Origin: Pirellulaceae bacterium
Lineage (GTDB): Bacteria > Planctomycetota > Planctomycetia > Pirellulales > Pirellulaceae
Direction of reading: 5' to 3'
DNA: 42,073 nucleotides
Assembly (NCBI GenBank): GCA_016784735.1
Contig: JADHUC010000069.1
Span: 1 to 42,073 of the forward strand
The notes beneath the pieces were generated by a model. It made no database searches. It had not been told where the DNA came from and saw only the letters and a program-made list of their open reading frames with translations. Shown piece after piece: positions 32,610 through 39,929 of the stretch. How positions within the stretch are numbered: the first letter of the stretch is position 1; every line of letters starts with the position of its first letter. A program made the position numbers and the translations under genes.

Positions 32610-33551
32610 CTAGTCCTCGATCCCAAACGCTGCCTTGAAGGCTCCGGCGACCTCCGGGTGAACGTCGGGGTTGATGCCATCGGCGTCGTATTCGTATCCG
32701 AGCGCATCGAGATCGTGTTTCAGTTGAATTATCTCTTCTTCCGGGCTAACCCTCGGCGGCACGTCGCGGGTCAATGGCGTCAGCCAAGCGTTCAGTGTGT
32801 GACCCCCGTCGACCATCAGGTCGTGACCCGTGACGTAATTGGACGCTGCGGTGGCAAGGAATATCACCGCCCCAAACAGGTCTTCCGGCCGCTCGACGTA
32901 GCCCAGTGGCGTCAGTTCGCGGATCCGCTCGCGGACCATGACCGGCGTCGATGCGTGCATTGGCGTGAGCAGATAACTGGGGCTGATACAGTTCACGTTG
33001 ATATTGAAGCGGCCCCATTCGGCAGCCAGCATCTTGGTCATTTGCACAACGCCGGCCTTCGAGGCGTTGTACGAGGCATTGCAGTTCGAGATCGTGGCCG
33101 ACATCGAAGCGATGTTGACAATTTTGCCTTCGATCGGTTCCTGGCGGAGGAACTGCTGGGCCTCGGCCTGTGCGCAGAGGTACGCGCCGGTAAGGTTCAC
33201 GTCGATCACCTTGTCCCAGTCCGCTTGCTCCAACTCCTCGTCGGCCCCCAGGATGCCGATCCCTGCGTTGTTGACGCCGATGTCCAACCGGCCGAATCGC
33301 TCGACCACCTGGCGGACCATGTCCTGCACCTGATCCTTCTTGGTGACATCACAACGGACGAACAGCGAATCGACGCCGCCAGCCTTCAGCTCTTCCGCCG
33401 TCTTGGGCCCCGTCTCCGCATCCATGTCGACGATCGCCACGTCGGCCCCGGCCTGCGCCAGCGCCAGCGCGCAACCTCGGCCGATCCCAACCGCTCCGCC
33501 GGTCACCAGGGCCTTCTTCCCCGTTAAGTCAAACAACGACAGATTTGCCAT
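32610..33551 (-). CDS. Short-chain dehydrogenase/reductase
   Basis: A 313-aa NAD(P)-dependent oxidoreductase. The cofactor motif TGGAVGIG (17-24), NNAG (94-97), and the catalytic Ser (about 149), Y161 and K165 (YNASK) are present. The protein is about 55 residues longer than a classical SDR, with a charged, unstructured-looking C-terminal extension whose last residues lie next to the repeat element. The ATG at 33551 has AAGGAG with 6 bases between. It precedes deoC and the FGGY kinase on the same strand, which suggests oxidation or reduction of a sugar or polyol entering that pathway. Confidence 0.92.
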   Translation of the reverse strand: MANLSLFDLTGKKALVTGGAVGIGRGCALALAQAGADVAIVDMDAETGPKTAEELKAGGVDSLFVRCDVTKKDQVQDMVRQVVERFGRLDIGVNNAGIGILGADEELEQADWDKVIDVNLTGAYLCAQAEAQQFLRQEPIEGKIVNIASMSATISNCNASYNASKAGVVQMTKMLAAEWGRFNINVNCISPSYLLTPMHASTPVMVRERIRELTPLGYVERPEDLFGAVIFLATAASNYVTGHDLMVDGGHTLNAWLTPLTRDVPPRVSPEEEIIQLKHDLDALGYEYDADGINPDVHPEVAGAFKAAFGIED

Positions 33552-33713
33552 CTTAGTCTCCTTGAATCACGACAGGCGTATGTTGAAGCCTGAATCTGGA
33601 CGGTCGGACGCCGTCACGGACGCGCCGTAAGCCTAGTCACTTGGCCTGACGATCGCAACCCAGCACCCAGGTAGCCGCCGTTGGAGTTCTTTCACGCCAC
33701 GACGGGGCTTGGC

Positions 33714-34442
33714 TCACTCTCCGAACACGTGTCGGACAAACCGCCGCAGTAACGCTTCGGATTCTGGCGTTTCGCGGCAAGTCTTTGCGAAGTCCTCCAG
33801 CGTGACTCCTACGATTCGCTCGACGTATTGCGGATAAGCGTAGACGCGTTCAAGAAACTCTTTGCGGTCCAGCTCCGGGTGGAATTGAGTGCAGTAGATC
33901 GGCTTGTCCTTGAAGCAAAACGCCTGATTCTCAACCAGATCCGTCGAAGCCAACCGAACAGCGTCTTCGGGCAGGCGGACGACGATGTCCTGATGTCCAA
34001 TCCCTACTTTGAAGATGTCACCCAGCGGTCCAAACACCGGATCTTCACGGCCAGCATCTGTCAGTCGCATGGGGACAGTTCCCAGTTCGGCACGCTTCAG
34101 ATCGGTGACCACTTCGCCACCCATCGCCTTGGCCATTGCCTGGAATCCCCAACACGAAGCGAAGGTCGGCTTGGCAAGGTCGTAGAGTTCCCGCATGGCT
34201 TCCAATGCCACTCCGAGCCACTCGCCCCCTTTTGCCACGGAATAGTCACCGCTGCCGCCGAGCAAGACGACGTCGACGGCGTCTAGCTGTTGGACTGTGG
34301 GTACACCGCTGAGCAGGTCCAGTGTGCGGATCTGTTTTCGGGGACAACGAAGCGCTCGCGCAAAGCAGCCGATTTCCTGCGGGCGCATGGGATCGTCCGG
34401 ATTGCGGACCTGAAGCAACAGGTAGCGGATCTTGTCGAACAT
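33714..34442 (-). CDS. Class I glutamine amidotransferase-like protein
   Basis: A 242-aa stand-alone class I GATase-like protein. The nucleophile is C97 in ASCWGFQAM and the His-Glu pair is H188 and E190 in QFHPEL, so the triad is complete. Such stand-alone proteins hydrolyse glutamine or act on gamma-glutamyl compounds, or resemble GMP synthase subunits. The partner is not obvious. The start is the ATG at 34442 (an upstream TTG at 34457 is less likely); no clear ribosome-binding site. It lies between the sulfatase and the SDR gene on the same strand. Confidence 0.85.
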   Translation of the reverse strand: MFDKIRYLLLQVRNPDDPMRPQEIGCFARALRCPRKQIRTLDLLSGVPTVQQLDAVDVVLLGGSGDYSVAKGGEWLGVALEAMRELYDLAKPTFASCWGFQAMAKAMGGEVVTDLKRAELGTVPMRLTDAGREDPVFGPLGDIFKVGIGHQDIVVRLPEDAVRLASTDLVENQAFCFKDKPIYCTQFHPELDRKEFLERVYAYPQYVERIVGVTLEDFAKTCRETPESEALLRRFVRHVFGE

Positions 34443-34578
34443 GTAACAAAGAGGCAACGTTCACAGACAATACACTGACATAGAAGTGTGCCATTCTAGA
34501 CGCGAGCAGCTATAGTGCGAAACCGCAATTGGGCACCTTCAGGCCGATTCGGTGGAACAATCGCCAGCTCGTAGTACC

Positions 34579-35865
34579 TCACAACTCGCTCAACGCCTTC
34601 TGAAGCATCGACAAGTCGTCCGATGCATCGCTTGGCACGGCGTCTGCAAGGTCCTTCTTCTCTGCCGGGTCCGCCCGGATATCGAAGAAACGACCGTCGT
34701 TGTACAGCTTCCATCTCCCGGTCCGCACCCAGTGCTTCCCGCCCCCTTGTGCAAAGGCCCATTTGCGCGGCGCGGGGCCATCGCCAAGCAGACCCGAAGC
34801 AAAGCTCTGACCGTCGATCGCCGGCAGCGCATCGGGCGAGGCTTTGGCCAACGCAGCAAAGGTGGCGTAGAAGTCGCTGAAGTCAACCAGATCGTCGACC
34901 ATCCCACCGGCCTTGACGGTTCCGACCCAACTGCAAATCAGCGGAACGTTAGTACCGTCGTCGGTCAAATTGCCTTTGCCACCAGGGACACGTTTGCCGC
35001 CAGCCATCGAGAAGACGGGATCTCGAATGTACTTCCAGCGGTCCCCTGATTCCTCGGCGCGAATGATCGAACCCTTGGCCGTTCCGTTGTCGCCGGTGAA
35101 CAGGATAAGCGTCTTCTCGCGAAGCTTAAGACGATCCAACCCGTCGACAACGCGGCCGACACAGCGATCCATGGCGGCGATCATTTCTTCATAGTTGTCA
35201 TAGCGGTTCTTGCCGGGCGAATAGGGAACCGGCGATTTCAGGTCGTCCGTCACGTCGTGACACAACGCCATCGAATAGAAGGCAAAGAACGGCCTGTCGC
35301 GATGACGCTCGGCAAAGTCGATCAGAAAATCGACATAGATGTCCGGTCCGTACTGGCCATCGGTTCCTTCGCGCTTCTGGCCGTCTTGCCAGATCAGCGG
35401 TTCATGATAACGCGGGCCTTCGTGCCATCCGAACAGACAATACTCGTCGAAGCCCAGTCGGTTAGGATGCTGCAAATCCTTGCCTAACAACGCGAGTTGC
35501 CATTTGCCGGCCACCGCCGTCGCGTAGCCGGCTTGCTTCATGCAATGAGCGACTGTTTGCTCTTCCAGGGACTTGGGGAACGATCCCCAGCCAGGGTTAC
35601 CGGTGTGCATCGGGTATTTCCCGGTCAGGAATGTCGTACGAGTCGGATGGCACACGGGCATGCTGTAGCAGTGGCGGTACTTCGTGCCGCTGGCCGCCAG
35701 GCGGTCGATATTCGGTGTGGGGTAGGACGTGCCGCCATAGCATCCAAGCGGTTCGCATCCAACGTCGTCGGCCAAGATGAAAACAATGTTGGGTTTGCCG
35801 GATTCCGCGAAACTGATCGACGGGGCAGCAAGAATCAAGGTCAAGAAGACAAGGTCTTTCATCAT
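34579..35865 (-). CDS. Secreted type I (formylglycine) sulfatase
   Basis: A 428-aa exported sulfatase. The ATG at 35865 is preceded by AGGAG 8 bases upstream, and the signal peptide MMKDLVFLTLILAAPSISFA follows. Metal ligands D33 and D34 lie in ILADDVG. The modified Cys is C72 in the signature CHPTRTTFLTG (CxPxR type), so formylglycine formation by a separate enzyme is needed. The usual downstream GDNGTAKG motif is present. The in-frame extension to 36036 crosses a repeat and is not coding. The SUMF1 domain encoded at 23982-28052 lacks the first of the two catalytic Cys, so activation is likely done by an enzyme outside the window. Substrate is probably a sulfated polysaccharide. Confidence 0.93.
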   Translation of the reverse strand: MMKDLVFLTLILAAPSISFAESGKPNIVFILADDVGCEPLGCYGGTSYPTPNIDRLAASGTKYRHCYSMPVCHPTRTTFLTGKYPMHTGNPGWGSFPKSLEEQTVAHCMKQAGYATAVAGKWQLALLGKDLQHPNRLGFDEYCLFGWHEGPRYHEPLIWQDGQKREGTDGQYGPDIYVDFLIDFAERHRDRPFFAFYSMALCHDVTDDLKSPVPYSPGKNRYDNYEEMIAAMDRCVGRVVDGLDRLKLREKTLILFTGDNGTAKGSIIRAEESGDRWKYIRDPVFSMAGGKRVPGGKGNLTDDGTNVPLICSWVGTVKAGGMVDDLVDFSDFYATFAALAKASPDALPAIDGQSFASGLLGDGPAPRKWAFAQGGGKHWVRTGRWKLYNDGRFFDIRADPAEKKDLADAVPSDASDDLSMLQKALSEL

Positions 35866-35895
35866 GCTTGTTGCTCCTGTATGTGAGTACGTTCT

Positions 35896-35920
35896 CGTTC
35901 CGATGCTCTGCGTCGGAACG
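35896..35920. repeat. Short hairpin in the gap upstream of the sulfatase
   Basis: Arms CGTTCCGA (35896-35903) and TCGGAACG (35913-35920) pair perfectly over 8 bp around a 9-base loop. It lies in the 210-bp space between the PQQ-propeller gene (stop 36076) and the sulfatase (start 35865) and could end the upstream transcript. Confidence 0.6.
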
Positions 35921-36035
35921 CAGATCTTGGACGCTTCGCGTCCCCAAAACCGCTTCATGCAACTATTCAGTAAGCCGCAGCATGACGCCCCGATCGTTGA
36001 TCTCCCGCTGCGTGTCAACGATTCCTCTCGTTTCA

Positions 36036-36062
36036 AGGTCCCGTCCGGCAGCCGGGACCTAC
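36036..36062. repeat. Solo copy of an outer-arm palindrome
   Basis: This 27-bp segment is identical to the right arm of the composite element at 32583-32609. On its own it forms a hairpin AGGTCCCG/CGGGACCT with 8-bp stems. It lies 13 bp from the stop of the PQQ-propeller gene and may act as its terminator. It looks like the unit from which the composite element was built. Confidence 0.85.
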
Positions 36063-36075
36063 TGGGAACGGACTC

Positions 36076-39000
36076 TTACCTGCCCTGCAAGCAAATCACG
36101 CTGCCGTGTTTTGTGCATAGGTATAACCTGCCGCGGGCCGCAATCAGGCCATCCAGAACGGGAGGTGAATCCAAATCGCATTCGGCCAACTTCTCCCCAT
36201 CCGACGTCGACACCGTCCATAGCGTGCCGCCCTTTCGTCCCTCGAAGGAAGCCAGCGGATCATCCACATCCACGATGTCCGGCGGTCCGGCAAGAAACAG
36301 CTTGTCGCCGGCCTGCACTAGCGCACAGGCGCGAACAGGTATGTTTCTTGTCCACTTGGCAGGCTTGGCCCTGGTGAACCCGGGGCCCTTGTCCCAGTTC
36401 GCTGCCTTTTCGTCGAGGACCGGTTCGTTGTCGTTGTCGTCAGCGAACAGCTCGTATCCGTCTCCTGGAACGTTCCAAGGACGGCGCACGTCTTTCTTGT
36501 CGTACACCTTGATGCCGTAAGTTGTGCTGTCGTCGAATACGAGCAACTGGCCCGTCTTGGGCGGCCCTTCGTTGGCTCGGTAATAACCCGGCCACCGCGC
36601 CGAATACATCCAGAAAGTCCGGTTGTACCCCGAGTCGTCCAACAGGCCGGACGTAGAAAACAGGTGAAGGCCCACGTCCCGGTCTCCCATCCGAGTGATG
36701 CGCGGTGTCTCCTGGCACTGCAATCGCTTGTCGAATTTGATCTGCCTCATGTAGATGTAGCCGTTTTGGCTCAGCAGCACTTCGGGCCGTGCACCTTCCA
36801 TGTCGAACGCCCAGCCTGGCTTGTCGGGGATTTCCGGGTACGGGCCTTCCAGATGAGCTTCGTGCAGCTTCTCGCCGGTCCGCGCGTCCAGTCCGTAGAC
36901 ATAGACCCCGCCGTCCAGAAACGACGAATAGCCTGCCGCAAAGTAAGCCACACCGTCTTCGACCAGCACACTGCCGTGCACGGGCCATGCAGACGTCACC
37001 TGGTCGTACATGATCAGTTGCCTGTCCGACGGGGCAGCCTGAAATCGCCAAACCAACCGGCCATCCGAGGCGCGCAGGCAATACACCCAACCGTCGGCCG
37101 ACCCGAACAAACAAAGGCTGTTTGTAGTACCGCCTTCAGGCGGTCTTCGCCTGTGCGCTGTATCATCGTCGACCTCATCGGCACCGCCTGAAGGCGGCAC
37201 TACAAACGTGCAAATCGTCGGCGGCGAATCGACGCGTCCGCCGGTGGTGTAGCTCCACAATGGTTCGCCGCCAGCGGCGTCGAAGCAGTGAACCGTTTGG
37301 CTGTCAACGGCACCGACAAAAACCTTGCCACACGCGACGACGGGAGCGGTCAGCCTACCGCCCACTTCCGTTGTCCATGCGACTTGTACATTCCCAGGCA
37401 CTTCCGTAGACGTGGAACCGCTACGCTTGACGTCGTGCCGATACGTAGGCCAATCATTGGGATTTGCGGTTGCCGATTGCCGATTGTCGATTTGTTGATA
37501 CGCCGGGCCTTTCTCAAGGCGACTGTCCGTCCCGCTCTTCGACTCTTCGACTTCTCGACTCTTCGACCTTCGCTCCGGCGCCAGCGCGTTGAACCCGTTC
37601 AGCAGTACGCCGGGATAGCAGAAGCACTGGTGAGGCGGCACGTACAGGAGTCCGTCGGCGGGCATGATGCCGAGACGACACGGGGCTCGAAGCCAATCAC
37701 AGCGGTCGAAGTCCGTCCCTTCGAGGTCCAGAAATTCAACGCCTCGCTTTGGCCACAACAGATAGCGCTCGGTCGCCTTGCTTCGGTAGCAGCGGAAATG
37801 GTGACCGAAGTCGATCAGATTCCGGACGGTAACGGTCCGCTTGACTTCGCCTGTCAGCGGGTCACGGCCCTCCTTGCTGACGAGCGTCTCCTCCAAACCG
37901 TTGATCAGTACGTTCCGCGGATCGCGCATGCTGAAGTTTTGCGCGGGGCCTCCCGACCATACCAATCCGGATGCCACGAACAGATCCGGCGGAGTTGCCG
38001 CGCCGCAGCCCGACGGACTCGGCGCATTCCAAAGCACGTCTCCCGTGTCCGCCGAGTAAGCACGAAGCTCCTTCGGATTCAATGACAGGATTACTTGCTC
38101 AAGGGCGACCACGGTGTTTGACGTCACCCATTTTCCCCACCGCCCGGCTCCGGCAGCGGTGCTTTCCGCCCGCCAGAGTTCCTTGCCTGTTTCGAGATCG
38201 ACGCACACAAGCGCGTCGTATGTGTGGAAGCAGACTCGATTGCCCCCGACCGCCAGCGTCAACGGTAGGATCTTCTCCGCGTCTTTCCTCCACAACAGTT
38301 CGCCCGTGTCCGCTCTGATCGCCACGACGGTTTCGCTGGCAGCCTTTCCCTGGTTTCTTTCGAAGCCCGTGGCCGGAATCTCTCGAATACACAGCACCAG
38401 CACGTCATCACGGTGGAGAATCTCGTCGGTGCCCTTCGTATTGTCGAACGTGTCAAGCTCTTCGCCCGAAGCCGCATCCAACACACTGAGCGGGGATCGA
38501 AAGCCGAGCGTCGCATACACGCGATCACCCGCTGCCACCAGTCGCCGTGGAAGCACCACGGGGGACTGGAGACGTTGTGCACCAAGCCTCCACCAGTCCT
38601 TGCTCTCCAGGTCCGACTTCTTCCATTGTCTCCAGCCCCATTCGGGCAAGGGACACTTCCACAGAAGCACGCCGCTGAAGGCATCTCGTGCAACCAGGAA
38701 CCACCGGGAGGGAAGCCGCTTGTCAAGGATCCCGGTTAGCCCTTCGTCCAAGATGTAGAAGATTCGCCCACCCGATGAAACCAGTGCGCTGACGCTGGAG
38801 TCCATCTCATGACTCCGGCAGAACAGGGGCCGCGCGACCCATTGCAGGTGCCGCGGCGGGCCCACGAGCGAGTCGTCGGCCACCGCGTTCCCCGAAGCAT
38901 CGTGCAGGTAGTGGGTCCACTGGTCGATTGTGTCGGGCCTGGGTTTGGTGAACTTCGACCAGCCGGCCAGACGGGAAGAGGTTTCGGGTGTCAGGTGTCG

Positions 39001-39465
39001 GGTGTCGGTGATTCCCGAATCGTCGTTTATCAGTGCAACGCCGTCCGGTGCAAGAACGCGAGCTACCTCGTCTCCTGAAAGTTGAACGCCAGAATCTGAT
39101 ACCACCAGGAGATTGACCAGGTTGTCCGCGTAGGGAAGACGCTTGCCACTGGAGCGGATCGCTGTGACGGGTCCGTACAGGTCGAGCGAACGGATGTGGG
39201 CTCGTGCCTCTTCCACGTTCGCTTCGTCGGCATCCAACCCCTGCACCAGATAGCCGTCGTCCGCACGCAGCGCCGCAGTCAGTTTGCCGTCGCCGCAACC
39301 CAGATGCACGACCAGTCCACCGCGCACCCCTGCAGCATCAAGGATCCGCCGCGCTTGCTCACGCTGGAGGCTGGAAGCCTGATGGCCGTCGAGGACGATG
39401 GGCCATGCAAACAGCATCAGGCTGAAAGCAGCCACGGCACCAAATGGTTTCAGAATCATTCGCAT
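36076..39465 (-). CDS. Exported methyltransferase-like/PQQ-propeller fusion
   Basis: A 1129-aa protein with an N-terminal hydrophobic segment (AVAAFSLMLFAWPIVL). A Rossmann-type class I methyltransferase-like domain follows (about 35-150, motif HLGCGDGK), then a very long PQQ-type beta-propeller (about 210-1129) with many W-strand units such as TGKELWRA, TGDVLWNA and DGRLVWRF. Methyltransferase-like domains are normally cytoplasmic, so a fusion behind an export signal is unusual; the domain may be non-catalytic. The ATG at 39465 is preceded by AGGA; the 11 codons upstream are an in-frame extension without good support. Three low-complexity or repeat-derived segments interrupt it in frame (37120-37207, 37463-37570, 38984-39008). 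A role in a periplasmic alcohol or sugar dehydrogenase is possible, but the PQQ ligands were not confirmed. Confidence 0.82.
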   Translation of the reverse strand: MRMILKPFGAVAAFSLMLFAWPIVLDGHQASSLQREQARRILDAAGVRGGLVVHLGCGDGKLTAALRADDGYLVQGLDADEANVEEARAHIRSLDLYGPVTAIRSSGKRLPYADNLVNLLVVSDSGVQLSGDEVARVLAPDGVALINDDSGITDTRHLTPETSSRLAGWSKFTKPRPDTIDQWTHYLHDASGNAVADDSLVGPPRHLQWVARPLFCRSHEMDSSVSALVSSGGRIFYILDEGLTGILDKRLPSRWFLVARDAFSGVLLWKCPLPEWGWRQWKKSDLESKDWWRLGAQRLQSPVVLPRRLVAAGDRVYATLGFRSPLSVLDAASGEELDTFDNTKGTDEILHRDDVLVLCIREIPATGFERNQGKAASETVVAIRADTGELLWRKDAEKILPLTLAVGGNRVCFHTYDALVCVDLETGKELWRAESTAAGAGRWGKWVTSNTVVALEQVILSLNPKELRAYSADTGDVLWNAPSPSGCGAATPPDLFVASGLVWSGGPAQNFSMRDPRNVLINGLEETLVSKEGRDPLTGEVKRTVTVRNLIDFGHHFRCYRSKATERYLLWPKRGVEFLDLEGTDFDRCDWLRAPCRLGIMPADGLLYVPPHQCFCYPGVLLNGFNALAPERRSKSREVEESKSGTDSRLEKGPAYQQIDNRQSATANPNDWPTYRHDVKRSGSTSTEVPGNVQVAWTTEVGGRLTAPVVACGKVFVGAVDSQTVHCFDAAGGEPLWSYTTGGRVDSPPTICTFVVPPSGGADEVDDDTAHRRRPPEGGTTNSLCLFGSADGWVYCLRASDGRLVWRFQAAPSDRQLIMYDQVTSAWPVHGSVLVEDGVAYFAAGYSSFLDGGVYVYGLDARTGEKLHEAHLEGPYPEIPDKPGWAFDMEGARPEVLLSQNGYIYMRQIKFDKRLQCQETPRITRMGDRDVGLHLFSTSGLLDDSGYNRTFWMYSARWPGYYRANEGPPKTGQLLVFDDSTTYGIKVYDKKDVRRPWNVPGDGYELFADDNDNEPVLDEKAANWDKGPGFTRAKPAKWTRNIPVRACALVQAGDKLFLAGPPDIVDVDDPLASFEGRKGGTLWTVSTSDGEKLAECDLDSPPVLDGLIAARGRLYLCTKHGSVICLQGR
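37120..37207. repeat. In-frame 25-bp inverted repeat in the propeller gene
   Basis: Arms at 37120-37144 and 37183-37207 match at 24 of 25 bases (core CCGCCTTCAGGCGG, itself a palindrome). The element is translated as FVVPPSGG on one arm and RRPPEGGTTN on the other (about residues 753-782), with a spacer of acidic residues. The propeller frame continues on both sides. Confidence 0.9.
37463..37570. repeat. Short tandem repeats translated in the propeller gene
   Basis: Two runs of short imperfect repeats are in frame: GATTGCCGATTGTCGATT type units at 37466-37493 and CTCTTCGACTCTTCGACTTC type units at 37535-37567. They encode the polar segments IDNRQSATANPND and KSREVEESKSG (roughly residues 630-668), which differ from the surrounding beta-propeller. 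Confidence 0.6.
38984..39008. repeat. GTGTCGGG-type tandem repeat in the propeller gene
   Basis: A 25-bp run built of imperfect units of GGTGTC and CGGGTGTC is translated as the segment TDTRHLTPET near residues 153-161. It falls between the methyltransferase-like domain and the propeller, so it may act as a linker. Confidence 0.5.
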
Positions 39466-39486
39466 TCCAAAGTCCTGCAATAGATC

Positions 39487-39702
39487 GTTTAACCGCAAGC
39501 CGGAGGCGTGCGCGTGTTCTGGGGGGGGCCGCGCACGCCTTCGGAGACTGCTGAAATGCTAGCGGAAACCAAAGTGGGGTGAGCTTCCAGCTTGCCGACC
39601 TTGTGCATTGTTGATACCCACGTTTTCCTTGCCTACGTATTTGGCAAGCTGGAAGCTTACCCCACGACTTATTCAGCAGTCTCCTCCGGCTTGCGGTTAA
39701 AC
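39487..39702. repeat. Multi-layer nested palindrome in the divergent gap
   Basis: Four paired layers. Outermost are perfect 20-bp arms at 39487-39506 and 39683-39702 (core ACCGCAAGCCGGAGG). Inside them is a 10-bp hairpin at 39504-39513 with 39531-39540. Perfect 12-bp arms follow at 39544-39555 and 39672-39683. The core is a 23-bp arm pair at 39574-39596 and 39643-39665 (22 of 23), the same module found at 28100-28165. The element occupies much of the 464-bp divergent space between the propeller gene (start 39465) and the PPK2 gene (start 39930), so it may affect both promoters. Confidence 0.9.
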
Positions 39703-39929
39703 GAGCATTCGTCGCACAGGGGGAGTCAACACGACACCGGGAACAAGTCGTCGTTGATTCTATAGTCTGAGAACGCGCCGCCAAAGTCGTTTGGCTGGAA
39801 AAACGAAAACGCCGCTTGCCAATCATTCGTCAATCGGCATTCGCCGGTGAGAAAAGACTGGACAAGCCGTTGAACGCTCGCGAAGATAGACCCAGGTGCG
39901 AGGAACATTCAGATAACGCAGGTATTGCC
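39703..39929. other. Gap upstream of the PPK2 gene
   Basis: No gene is seen. The space holds only in-frame upstream codons of the PPK2 frame (from a TTG at 39816), which lack support. It should contain the PPK2 promoter, but I could not identify the boxes. Confidence 0.4.

Noticed and set aside
32538..33527. 329-codon plus-strand frame opposite the SDR gene
   Set aside because: No motif, and it begins inside a repeat element; the SDR on the other strand is complete.
34443..34578. Possible small gene between the sulfatase and the amidotransferase-like gene
   Set aside because: The 136-bp gap has no start with a ribosome-binding site and no conserved-looking peptide.
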